A stretch of 64,000 nt of DNA from Polietes domitor. Its lineage: Eukaryota > Arthropoda > Insecta > Diptera > Muscidae. This document shows, in pieces, positions 44,660 to 56,410 of this stretch. Location of the stretch: contig OX377620.1 of assembly GCA_947397865.1 (NCBI GenBank), positions 111,217,037 to 111,281,036 on the forward strand. The letters are read 5' to 3'. The first letter of the stretch is position 1. Each line of letters opens with the position of its first letter. Made by a program: the position numbers and the translations under genes. Under the pieces are notes generated by a model that did not search any database, was not told the DNA's origin, and worked only from the letters and a program-made list of their open reading frames with translations.

Positions 44660-45970
44660 AAACCAGTAAGGAAAGGCTAAAGTCGGGCGGGGCCGACTCT
44701 ATGATACACTCCACTTTCAATCCGAATACAATTCAATTCGGTGAAAAAGTGAAAACGGGAAGGTTTTTTTTATCCTGTAAATATACGTGTTTGACAAAAA
44801 ATGTTAAATCGGAAAGGACATTTGTATGAGGATATATTGAAACCTGGAACGAAATAGGTGAAATATAAAATGTATAGTTTGGCCAAAATCGGTTAAACTT
44901 ATGGGAGCAACATTTGAATTTGGGCTATATTTAAATCTGATCCGATCTTACCCACTTTCACCATAGTTTTGTTTAGTTAGATTATAAGATGTTGTGCGAA
45001 ATTTAAAGACAATCGAGCACAATGTGGCTTTTAAAGCGGCAAAAGTCAAACCGGGAGTGACATTTATATGGGGCTATATCTAAATCTGAACCGATCTTAC
45101 CCAATTTTTGCATAGGTGTTTCTAGTAAGATTATAAGACGTTGTGCCAAATTTAAAGAAAATCGAGTACAGTATGTGGTTTCTACAGAGGAAAATGTCAA
45201 ATCGGGAACGACATTTGTATGGGGGCTATATCTAAATCTGAACCGATTTTACCTATTTTCACCATAGATGTTCTTAGTTTAAATATAATATGTCTTACCA
45301 AATCTGAAGACAATCTGATACAATATGTGGTTTCTAGAGCGGAAAAAGTCAAATCGTGAGCGAAAATTGTATGGGAGCTATATATAAATCTGAACCGATC
45401 TGACCGATATTCACCATGGGTGTTTCTAGTGGAAATATAAGATGTTTTACCAAATCTGAAGACAATCTGATACATTATGTGGTCTCTAGAGCGGAAAAAG
45501 TCAAATCGGGAGAGAAATTTGTATGGGAGCTATATATAAATCTGAACCGATTTAACACATTTTTACCACAGGTGTTTCTAGTTACAATATAAGATGTTTT
45601 GCCAATTTTAAAGAAAATCTGTTGTAATATGTGGTATCTAGAGTGAAAAGAGTCAAATCGGGAGTGAAATTCGTATGGGGGCTATATCTAAATCTGAACC
45701 GATTTTCTTCAAATTAAATAGCGTTCGTCCTTATCCCGAAAAATATCGTTGTGCAAAGTTTCATTTGGTTCTGTCTACAATTGCGACCTGTATCGTGATT
45801 ACAAGAATAGATGGACGGACGGACAGACAGACAGACAGACGGACATTGCTAAATCGACTTAGAAAGTGATTCTAAGACGATCGGTATAATTATCAATGGG
45901 TCTATCTCGTTTCCTTTTGGGTGTTACAAACAAATGCACAAAGACATAATACTCTCGTGGAGTGTATAAT
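44660..45970 (-). mobile_element. HINE family A copy A7, complete
   Basis: Left (3') end AAAGTCGGGCGGGGCCGACT; right (5') end CTCTCGTGGAGTGTATAA. About six diverged units between. The 5' block has a run of GGACGGACGGACAGACAGAC near 45813-45842. Confidence 0.85.
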
Positions 45971-46739
45971 TATCCAAAATGATCCAATTAAGTTATGTCC
46001 AAAAATAAATACAAAATCGTCCAGATGAAAACTAATCAAAGAAAAACATATTTTCAAAATGAAAACTAACTGTGGGCAGTCACAAAACTCTGGGAAGTGA
46101 TATTATTTTTCTTGTAGATATTGTCGAGTAGAACAAGAATCTGTATTTTGAATTTCCCAAACAACTCCAAAATCTTGAGTTACGGTTAAAAAACCCGGTT
46201 TTTCGTACCTTTGCACACTTATAAGACTGTAACTTATTTGGTTGTCAGCCGATTTTTACTTTCTCATCGGATTCTAAAAGACTAAACCTGGAGGTTTCCA
46301 TCGATTAAGAAATATGTGTGGTTTGTCCATCAAATACAATTTATACAAGTTTTGGCCATTCCAGTTCACATCTCCAATAAAAATGCTAAAAATTCGTCAT
46401 GAACTCATGAAAAAAATATCTGAATTTTAGAAGAATAAACTGGACTAATGAAAAACTTATTGGAAATTTGCTTAAAGAGTATTGCTTAAAAAAAAAAAAC
46501 GAAACAAAACAGAAAACATTTCCAAATCTGTCTTTTCATTCATTAGAACTGTGTTAACAAGCAATAACAAGCTGCTATAACAAAAATCTTAATAAAGAGA
46601 ATCTTTTTTACTTAAAATAAAAAATATTTTTTCATATTGTCGCCAAAAACACTTAATATATATATTTTTTTTTGATATTTTTGTTGGCGACAATGTGATC
46701 AATTTTATAAATATAAATAGCTTTCTAATCATGTATATA
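45971..46739. other. AT-rich spacer with a small hairpin
   Basis: Inverted 13-mers ATATTGTCGCCAA (46634-46646) and TTGGCGACAATGT (46684-46696). Diverged relatives of the 46380-46660 stretch lie at 48395-48680 (TTTTGGCCATTCCA, TAAAATTCGTCAT). No gene. Confidence 0.4.
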
Positions 46740-48072
46740 TGATGACATTAGGGACATTGACGCCGCAAGGCTGATTTTTGCAAAAAGACCATCTCCTCCC
46801 AGCAAAATAGAGCACCGAAAGAAGTGTAAAAGATGTTCATCTTGTGATTCGGTAGTAGTGAAACTTGGGATCTTCGCCAATGAATTTAACATGGAGTTGT
46901 CATAGCAGGGATGTCCTTTATTTTGAGGGACTTAAAGTTTATTTGAAAAAGTTGCATAGGAACCACTTTTTCACTAGTTTCCATTTTTGTTTTAAAAATC
47001 CAGACCTTCTGGTTGCGTTTAAAATGTGCTTCCTACAGAAGTACTTACAATTTTTTTTTTGCTGGACTGTATTAAAATATTTCACAAAAATTGAGTCAGT
47101 GACGTCATTTTTCCGGCCGATATTCATCTTTTGAGTACCATTCGAAAGGTATTGATTCCATCTATTCTTTTAATTTTTTTATAACACCTTTTACTAAATA
47201 TTTCCAATAAATATGAGTTTTTAGCTGTCACTTAAAGAAAAATAATCTAAACGTCCAATAACACCGTCTGACAGTCCATATTACACTTGAACGGATGATG
47301 GCTATATTAAAATATTGAGTTCATTGGAGTTTTCAGTTTTTCATTTCCTCATGCTGGGTAACATTTTTCAAAAAAAAAATAAATAAATACCTATTGGCAA
47401 CCTACGATACGTGTCACGATATAAGTGTCACATTAAAGAGGATAATATCTGTTCAAAATATTTTTAATTTGAAGAAGGACTACAACGTTTCAAAGTATAA
47501 CATTATTCAAAAAAAAAAAAAAATAAATACCTATTGCAACGTTCCGATATAATTGTAAAACTAAAGGTGATAATATCTGTTAAAAATACTTTAATTTCCA
47601 TGATTATATCTATATTAGTTTTGCATTAACAACATCCCTTTATTTAATTTGTTTATTCATATTTTAGTTTTTAAGCGGTAAACTTGAAATAGCTATAAAT
47701 GCTGATAGAAATCAGATAGAAAAAATATAAATTTAAACTATATTTAGCAGATATTCTCCTCTTTAATTTGACACTAATATCGATATCGTAGGTTGCCAAC
47801 AAGTATTCAAAACTTTGAAAATTTTCCTATAGTTTGAGATGCAAATTATCCAGTACGGTGTAATACGCCCAATGAGTTATTCAGAGACAAGAATAATTTT
47901 AAAAAGTGCTTCCAAGGGTCTATTAATACGAAAAAAGAAATTTGGACAAAAATGCAACATACAAATAATTACACGGGAAAACATGATTTTTAGAGATGTT
48001 TTCAGGAGCGTTTAGCTCACAGACGGCTTGACCCAGCGATGAAATATTTTGCAGACCAACATTAAACAATCC
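46740..48072. repeat. Foldback-family member, diverged
   Basis: Shares TTGACGCCGC (46757), the 47090-47235 block (TCATTTTTCCGGCCGATATTC, AGGTATTGATTCCATCTATT) and the terminal block TTTTCAGGAGCGTTTAGCTC to AACATTAAACAATCC (47998-48072) with the foldback at 51035-51841, partly in the opposite orientation. A separate foldback (47388-47810) is nested in it. Confidence 0.55.
47388..47810. repeat. Small foldback element with doubled left arm
   Basis: Left arm 47388-47460 (ACCTATTGGCAACCTACGAT, then TTAAAGAGGATAATATCTG) is repeated in tandem, diverged, at 47529-47589. The inverted right arm is at 47741-47810 (CAGATATTCTCCTCTTTAA, ATCGTAGGTTGCCAA). No frame. Confidence 0.65.
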
Positions 48073-49305
48073 AATCCTCATAGACACTCTAATCTATATT
48101 ATTTAAGATACTAAAGGCTCCTTCACAAAAACTATTCCTGACAGAAATTTTATAAAAATGCTGAAAATTACATTTGTTGAATGTTTGAAAAATCTATATA
48201 TCTTTTAGCAATTGGTCAACACTAATACGGTAGTTTTGTTATATAAATATATTTTAAGTTTTTATTTTTTTCTTTGCAGTATGAAATCTTCAATATTGTG
48301 CGACAGTCCAAAATATGTGGTAAGTGACACTATATTTCTTGTAAATTTGAAGTTTCCAGGAAAACATTTTTTTGTAAAAATACAAGTTTTGGCCATTCCA
48401 ATACAGATCTCTCAAAATTTTACGAAATTGTTCAATTAAAATATATAAAATTCGTCATTATTGAAATTATAATTTTTTAAATTTGATCTGAGCCATTTTT
48501 AAATTAATTTTCATAGCCCAAGCCAAAAATATTTTTTAAACATTTTAGTATTTTTTTAACATTTTAGTAGGGCTGTTTTTTTTTTCTATGAAGGGATAAC
48601 AAGCTGCGATAATAAATAGTTTATTTTCTACTAAAAATAAAAATTATTTTCTCACATTGTAGCCAACTATTTACAATATAAATATTTGTATCAAAACAAA
48701 TTTTCAAAAAAAAAAAATATTTTGAACTTTTTTTGGACTTAGGCTCGATAACCATCAATTTGACATACACAGGATAATTATCAAGGCTAAGTTCAAAATT
48801 TGTAAAATAAAATTATTTTTATACACACAATGATATTGCTGTTGGCGTCAATTTAAAAAAAAAATTATTGAAAATTTATCTTTTTATTTAGGTTTTTGTT
48901 GTCACAGCTTAGTTACCCAGTCTTAAAGAAAAACAGCATTAAAATCTTTTCAAATTTTGTGTTTGTCGTAACAACCATGGAAATGTATATAGAGCTACTC
49001 GGCATTTCAGTTAAAAGGTGCTAAAATTTTAAATAAATTTAATGTTTTCATAAAAATCAATCAAATCTGAACCACTGTGCGATGTATCACGCCTTATCAT
49101 TAGACTTCAAACGCGGAAGCAGTGGCAAGAAATTTGTTGTTGTTATGGAATGATAACCCAGGACAACTTCCCCAATTTAAATGTATATAATCGTACCCCC
49201 TCCAAAATCTGCAATCTGTAGAGGTCGTGGGAAATTGGGAATACTCTTGACCTTGCAATATAATGTTGCCGGGGGGCAATGGGTATACAAATTAGGCAGA
49301 TTAGT
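48073..49305. other. AT-rich spacer
   Basis: Contains the diverged relative of 46380-46660 at 48395-48680 and homopolymer A/T runs. No gene. Confidence 0.4.
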
Positions 49306-49309
49306 TTAA

Positions 49310-49607
49310 CCCTTTGACTGTCCCATGCATCATATATGATGCACAGACGTTATGATTGATACGCTTGTGCATCATATGTGATACAGAATTGGTCTTATTT
49401 CTTTTAATAAAATTTTGTATGAACTTATGAAAAATGAAGTGATTCAATGCCATGAGCGTGTAGAGAATGCTTTTTTTAAATAAGACATGAACATATGTAT
49501 ATGAAAAAACTGCTCCGTGTATCACATGTGATGCACATCATTATTACCAAATTATTACTGTGGACGTATGGTATAAAAAAAAATTTTGTATGGGGACAGT
49601 CAAAGGG
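49310..49607. mobile_element. piggyBac-like MITE, 298 bp
   Basis: Terminal inverted repeats CCCTTTGACTGTCCC (left) and the same 15 bases reversed, without error, at the right. TTAA flanks both sides (49306-49309, 49608-49611), the hallmark target of piggyBac. Inside, TGCATCATATATGATGCA (49326-49343) is a perfect palindrome, with variants TGCATCATATGTGAT (49368-49382) and ATCACATGTGATGCA (49521-49535). No coding capacity. Confidence 0.9.
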
Positions 49608-49865
49608 TTAATAAATTTGTTTATGTTTTTGTTTTTATAACACACTAATACTTGTTGTTGCTATTTTTAAGTATTTGTTTAATGACCAAACCTAAACAAA
49701 AACACGGTGGTTATCAGCTATGAGGCTATAATTTCATATTATATGACATTTTTATTGGAGATTCTGTTTGTTTGTGTATACCGTACATACAGTGTATACA
49801 ATATTATATACTTTTATTTTTATTGATTTTTTAGTTTAATTGTTGTCTTAATAACTGTTGCAATA

Positions 49866-50890
49866 GAAGTGAAACAAGTTGGCCATGTCCGTCCGTCTGT
49901 TGAAAGCACGCTAGCATCTAAACGAAAGGAGCTAGAACGTTTAAATCGGCGAAATCGGGCCAAAATACCCATAATAATAATCCCTAATATTTTAGCGTAT
50001 TTAAGCATGTTTTTTGAATATGTCTGTTTATATTTGCTTGATACTTGGTATGCGCATTCCCCTTATAGCAAAAACGTGCACCATAAAGTGATTATTATTT
50101 GTAGGGGGTGAAATGGGGGAAGAAAGGGATAAAAATGGTACATATTAAACGACAACAACTAGAAACACGAAATTCGGTGTGTACATTCCTCTAATTGAGT
50201 AGATACATAATATAAAAGTATTTTTTCCAAATTCGTACTTTTAAGGGGTAAAATAGGAATAGAGGGATAAAAATGGTACCAACCAAACGGCTGTACCTAG
50301 AATAATGAAATTCGGTGTATACATTCCTCTGATTGCATAGATAAGTAAAATACACCGATTTTTCAAAATTCGTTCTTTTTTGGGTTAGAATGAAAAAAGG
50401 GGATAAAAATAGTACCAACCAAATGTTTGCAGTTAGAGTCATGAAATTCGGAAAATACATTCCGCTCAGTGTGTAGACACGGAAAATAGACGAATTTTTC
50501 GAAATTAGTACTTTCAAGGGATACAATGGTACAGAGGGATAAAAATAGTACCAACTAAACGACCACAGCTAGAATGATAAAATTCTAATTGCGTAGAAAC
50601 GACAAGGGGGTAAAAATGGTACCAACCAAATGGGTGCAGCTGGAATCATGGAATTCGGTGTATACATTCATCTGTCTGCATAACACACAGACAAAATTCA
50701 TACTTTCTCTTTTACGGCAAAAATTGGTTGAATCATGAAGTTAGGTTATTTTGCACTATGTACGTCTGATAATGGATTTTCAAAATTCGTATTTTTGGAA
50801 TTCAAATAGAATGGAAATACAACCAACTGTAGCACCCACTATTTACCAATATTTATGGCTTTGAGGATTATTAAAATTATGATTTATTTA
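49866..50890 (+). mobile_element. HINE family B copy B6, both ends missing
   Basis: Starts inside the 5' block (GTTGGCCATGTCCGTCCGTC), contains GTGCACCATAAAGTGATTAT and about five 136-bp units (ATTCGGTGTATACATTCCTC), and stops in the 3' block (AACTGTAGCACCCACTAT) before the hairpin. Confidence 0.78.
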
Positions 50891-51034
50891 AATTAAATTA
50901 AATTTAGGGCGGTTATCGATAACTAAAAAGTTATTGATATTTGTTTTCGATTTTTTTCTAATTTTCGATTGGACGTCTAAAGTCTTGATTTTCTAGAAAA
51001 AGGCTCAAATTGACCTATAAAGAGAGGAGCTAGA

Positions 51035-51841
51035 GGATTGTTTAATGATGATTTGCAAAATAATTCGCTGGGTCAAGCCGTCTGTGAGCTAAACGTTCCT
51101 GAAAACGTCTCTAATAATCAGGCTTTTCCCGTGTAATGTTGTTGCATTTTAAATATAAATTTTGATTCTTGCCTTAGAATAACCAATTGATCATATTATT
51201 GGACGTTTAGATTGCATTTTTGTGGTATTTTCAAAGTGACAGCCTTGGAATAACTCATACTTCTTGGAAAGATTTTGTAAGAGATGTTATGTAAAATAAA
51301 TAGAAGCAATCAATACCATTCGAATGATGTCTAATTGAAGAATATCGGACGAGAAATGATATCAGTGACTTAATTTTTGTGAAATTATTTAATACAGGAG
51401 ATGTATTTTCAGACTAAAAATTTGCAAAGCCTTTTTACAAAAATGAGCGCTGCGGCGTCAATTTCCTTCCGATTTTCATAATTTAGGCTTCATTTGAAAG
51501 GTATTGACGGCTATATATGTAAAATACATGGCTTTATATATATATATATTACAAATACTGCCACAAATTATGAAAATGTTTAAAGTTGTCACTGCATAAA
51601 GCATAAAAATTACTATAAACTTCCAATAATTCGACCAATAAGTTACCCTAAGACAAGAATCAAAATTTACATTTAGAGTGCTTTCAAGCATCTATTAATT
51701 CAGAAAAAAATGGACAAAAATGCAACATAGAAAAAATTACAAGGGAAATACATGATTTTTAGGGATGTTTTCAGGAGCGTTTAGCTCACAGACGGCTTGA
51801 TCTAGGAACGAACAATTTTGCAAATCATCATTAAACAACCC
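51035..51841. mobile_element. Foldback-like element with arms over 200 bp
   Basis: The left arm begins GGATTGTTTAATGATGATTT (51035) and holds AAGCCGTCTGTGAGCTAAAC; the right arm is its inverse, ending AATCATCATTAAACAACCC at 51841. Arms are about 210 and 260 bp; the right has about 50-60 extra bases. The 51244-51584 centre has no gene. Related DNA lies at 46740-48072. No clear target duplication. Confidence 0.7.
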
Positions 51842-51969
51842 AAACTTTATTTTCGTGGTGTGATTGGAAATTGTTTTTCCATTTGTATGACCCACGACCC
51901 GGTCTAATATACACATGTTTAAAAAAATGCATTTGAAACTGTTTATTATGTTATTATTATTAAAATAGA

Positions 51970-52645
51970 AATGTCTGAATTTTCACAATTTTAATTAGAA
52001 TTTTCTCAATTTGAAATGTAAATTCTCATTTTCAATTGGAATTATCTCATTATGAAATGGGAATTCCTAATTACAATCGAAATTTTATCAATTTTAAATA
52101 CAAATTCCCAATTTGAATTGGAATATTCTCAAATTCAAATGGCATTTCTTAATTTCAATGGAAAATTTCTCAAATTGAAATGGAAAATCTCAATTTCAAA
52201 CGAAATTCTCTATTTCAATTAGATTTTTTTTTTCAATTTCAATTGGATTTTTTCCCCAATTCAATTGGAATTTTCCCAATTTCAATTGGAATTTTCTCAA
52301 TATGAATTGAAAATTCTGAATTTCACTTGGAATTTTCTCAATATAAAATGGAAATTGTCAACATCAATTAGAATTTTCTCAATATGAAATGGAAGTTCTG
52401 AATTTCAGTTGTAATTTGAAATAATAATTCTCAATTTCAATTGGAATTTTCTCAATTATAAAAGGAAATTCTCAATTTCAATGGGAATGTTTTCAATTTT
52501 AATTGGAATTTCACAATTTCAATTGAAAATTTATCAAATTTAAATGGAAAATCAAAATTGGTATTGAAAATTTCTCAAATTCTATTGGAATTTTCCCAAT
52601 TTCAATTGGAATTTTTCCAAATTCTATTGGAATTTTCCCAATTTA
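51970..52645. repeat. AT-rich minisatellite, about 41-bp unit of two half-units
   Basis: Degenerate copies of TCTCAATTTCAATTGGAATT run without break for about 680 bp. GAATTTTCTCAAT marks at about 52290-52410 are spaced exactly 41 bp in three successive units. Each unit is two similar 20-bp halves, one closer to TCTCAAT..., the other to TTCTGAATTTC.... Rich in the palindrome CAATTG. Confidence 0.82.
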
Positions 52646-52659
52646 ACTTGTAGAGTTAC

Positions 52660-54000
52660 ATTCTTTTGCAAGGCACTGTTCGTGAGCGCCGTACATGTGC
52701 ATTTATTTCGCATTACATACAAACATTTGCGATCGGTCGTCCGGCTCATAAAAATTGTTTATCGGACACAGCAACACCAGGCAACAGGGTCAAATCATTT
52801 TTATACAGACTTTGGAACCAGTTCTAAACATTGAAAATCTTTACAATCGGATACTCGCTCTGCCATGTAAATAATAAAAGTTGGCCAAATTAATACACTC
52901 CCAATGAAGAAATTCTTATTGGATTCCGAGTGTTAAGAGTAATTCCAAGAAGAGTTTGTTATTCACCCGATCATTAAATCTCACTCCCTCTCTCTCTCTC
53001 TCGCACACTCACTTAGGCTCTTCGTTTAGCCGTTATTTGTTGTGGTGTATTTACTCACTCTCTGTGTATCTGATGATTTGTAATGGCCTTTCTCTGGGTG
53101 CCGCTCTCCCTCTCTCTTTCTATCTTTGACTTTTGTATCTTTGGAATACAACAATTTTATGTATGTATCTTTGCGATTCTTCTTCTTTCATCTTTTCACT
53201 TATTGGGCATTCTTAGAATATGTGGTGCGCCGCATCGGGCGGTGGGCGGCGGTCGGCGTTTGTACGTGTACTTTTTTTATTATATTGACTCGAATCGACT
53301 CTTCTGTGTACTTTGTGATTATTTATGCAAATTATCACTTTTATTTTCACGGTAAATTACTACTTCAACACTTCATTTCACTTCCATTGCAAAACACTAC
53401 TCGATTCCACACGCCGCACTCACACTCACTTTAGCTCGTTTTCTTAATGACCTCAAGGTCTTTTGATGTACTCTGCTGTTCACTGTTCACCGTTCCACTG
53501 ATCTACGTGATCATATTCTCAACCGTCGACGAATGAAAAGTAGATAAATATAGAAACAACAACAAAACAGAATACAATTTACTGACTTTTCACGTTTTCA
53601 TTAACAGCCACTTTGGCCACGGAACATAATCAATTTTGTACCCATCGACCGACCCATCGACAACGATGTTGAAGTGTTTACTTTATCTGCACAACTGAGA
53701 CGTCGTCAACGGCAAGTGTACTTTTATGACGCACTAAGCAAACTACCGGCTACAGTAGGACCCCATAAAGGTGCACCTTTTGCCTTAAACTGTCAGGAGA
53801 AATTATGGGGATTGTGAGTATTTCCTTGGACAAAACTCATTAGTTCTTGGAAAATCTTTCGCTAGATTTATTATGTTATTGAAGTTCATTAAAATCTTAA
53901 TAATATTTGCCAACAGAACTAAGTGGGCTTCACTGTACGTGAAAAAGTAGACGTGCTTTGTTGATAATATTTTTATCTGGGGTAGTTTGTTCTGTAGATA
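52660..54000. promoter_or_regulatory. Single-copy, CT/GAGA-rich region; possible promoter
   Basis: (CT)n at 52984-53003 and again near 53103-53120 gives GAGAG motifs bound by GAGA factor in flies. The region is less repetitive and less AT-rich than neighbours. Frames at 53083-53355 and 53126-53434 overlap and look random. No exon can be assigned, so the regulatory role is a guess. Confidence 0.25.
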
Positions 54001-54002
54001 CT

Positions 54003-54120
54003 AGGGATGTCGATTGGGAAAACTAGGAAATTTTTTACAATAAATCCCGGGAAATCCCAATGTATTTATATTTATAACTTAAATTTAAAATTTTTTAGTT
54101 TATACGGATCGCCAGTAACT
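54003..54120. mobile_element. hAT-like end fragment
   Basis: CTAGGGATGTCGATTGGGAA and AAATCCCGGGAAATCCC resemble the TAGGG tip and CCCGGGAA words of 33038-34161. Confidence 0.35.
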
Positions 54121-54893
54121 TTTAACAACTCTATAGTATTTTTTTAGTGTTTTAATAAATGAAAAATGAATTTTTATTTATTAGAAAGATAATTGTTTGA
54201 ATATAATTTGTGGGTTGTATGTCCAATGACTTCATTGGATTTCCAGAACACTTTTCCAAGCAATGTCTTCTAAGGCGTCAAAAGTTTCCGGTTTGTTTGT
54301 ATAAACCAATCCTAATCTATAGGCGTTATATTGTACGATCTCGATTCGAGAAATAACTCATTCACTAAATATTTCCCTCAATAAGTCGATTGTTTGTGGC
54401 GCTGGACAGTGGTCCACAAAGTCCATTGCGAAAGTTCAAAAGCTTTTCATATATTAAACATTTTTGATTTGAACTGGGATATTGTCCTGGCTCAAGACCA
54501 TTTTGCATCTATATTTAATAGAATGCAAATTTATTTACAAATGGCATTGTGACATTTATTACTTGGCTGCAGACTACCACGATCATGATTTCGACCATGT
54601 CAAAAACAATTAGTGTAAAACAATTAGTTTAGCCAAGGACGAAAGGATTATGTCGATTAACATTAAAAATTTGACAATCGAAAATATTTTAAAAATTAGT
54701 CTACTTTTCTTATTTTTCGATTTAAAAGAGAAGTATAATCTTGTGTTTAAAAAGGTTATGTTAAAATCTCTTAAAATGTTTGAGAAATAGTTCGGCAAAG
54801 TAAATTACATTTTTTTCGATTTTCAAAATCTGAAGAGGGTGAAAATTTGTAATACGTAAAAAAATAAAAAAAAACGTACAAAACAAGAATAAA
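54121..54893. other. AT-rich spacer
   Basis: Nothing recognised; short minus-strand frames at 54610-55010 are AT-rich and partly inside the HINE copy that follows. Confidence 0.4.
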
Positions 54894-56242
54894 AACCAGT
54901 AAGGAAAAGCTAAAGTCGGGACTATATGATACACTCCACTTTCTATCAGAATACAATTCAATTCGGAAAAAAGTGAAAACGGGAAGAATTTTTGTATGTT
55001 TCCTAATCATAGGCTAATATGTCCTGGTTCAATTTGTCAAATCGAAAAGAATATTTGTATCACGGCTATATCCAAACATGGAATGAAGTGACCCATTTCA
55101 CAATAGGTTCTTCCAGTTCTCAATTTTAAGTAATTTGATGAAAATACGTGGTTTCTAGGGCGGAAAAATCAAGTCGGGAGCGCAATTTGTATAGGAGCTA
55201 TATATAAATCTGAACCGATCGGACTCATTTTCATCCTGGGTGTTTCTCACGCAAATATAAGATATTTTGCCAAATTTGAAGAAAATCTGTTAAAATATGT
55301 GGTTTCTGGGGCGGAAAACTCAAATCGGGAGTGAAATTCGTATGGGGGCTATATCTAAATCTGAACCGATCTGGCTCATTTGGTCTGTTTCATTGGTCTT
55401 TCTAGTTTAAATAGAAGATGTTTTGCCAATTTTGAAGAAGTTCTGTGAAAATATGTGGTTTCTACAGCAGAAAAAGTCAAATCGGGAGTGAAATTCGTAT
55501 GGGGTCTATATCTAAATCTGAACCGATCTGGCTAATTTTCACCGTGGGTGTTTCTAGTTAAAATATAAGATGTTTTGCCAATTTTGAAGAACATCTGTTA
55601 AAACATGTGGTTTCTACAGCAGAAAAAGTCAAATCGGGAGTGAAATTCGTATGGGGGCTATATCTAAATCTGAACCGATCTGACCAATTTTCACCATAGG
55701 TGTTTCTAGTTGAAATGTAAGATGTTTTGCCAAGTTTGAGGAAAATCTGTTAAAACATGTGGTTTCTACAGCAGAAAAAGTCAAATCGGGAGTGAAATTC
55801 GTATGGGGGCTATATCTAAATCTGAACCGATCTGACCAATTTTCACCATAGGTGTTTCTAATTGAAATGTAAGATGTTTTGCCAAGTTTGTGGAAAATCT
55901 GTTTTAATATGTGGTATCTAGCGTGAAAAGAGTCAAATCGGGAGTGAAATTCGTATGGGGGCTATATCCAAATCTGAACCGATTTTCTTCAAATTAAATA
56001 GCGTTCGTCCTTATCCCGAAAAACTTTGTTGTGCAAAGTTTCATTTGGTTTTGGCTACAATTGCGACCTGTACTTTGATTACAAGAATAGATGGACAGAC
56101 GGACGGACGGACGGACATCGTTAAATCGATTCAAAAAGTGATTCTAAGTCGATCGGTATAATTAACAAAGGGTCTATCTCGCTTCCTTTTGGGCGTTACA
56201 AACAAATGCACAAAGACATAATACTCTCGTGGAGTGTATAAA
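54894..56242 (-). mobile_element. HINE family A copy A8, hairpin damaged
   Basis: Right (5') end CTCTCGTGGAGTGTATAAA; left (3') end AAAGTCGGGACTATATGATA, in which half of the usual GTCGGGCGGGGCCGAC stem is deleted. About six units, of a subfamily rich in GGGAGTGAAATTCGTATGGG. The loss of the hairpin should prevent further mobility if it is the transposition terminator. Confidence 0.83.
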
Positions 56243-56410
56243 TATTCTTTTCTTTTAAATCAAAATTTAAGAAAAGTAGCCATCTTTGGGCTAGTTTCTG
56301 ATTTTCAACGTGGATAATTTAAATTTTTTACAAAACTCAAAAATGTTTACTATATCAGAAGTTATTAAATTTCGACCGATAAAATTTTATTCAGTATCAC
56401 TGTGCCCTCT
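56243..56410. other. Short spacer
   Basis: Nothing recognised between the HINE copy and the LINE. Confidence 0.4.
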
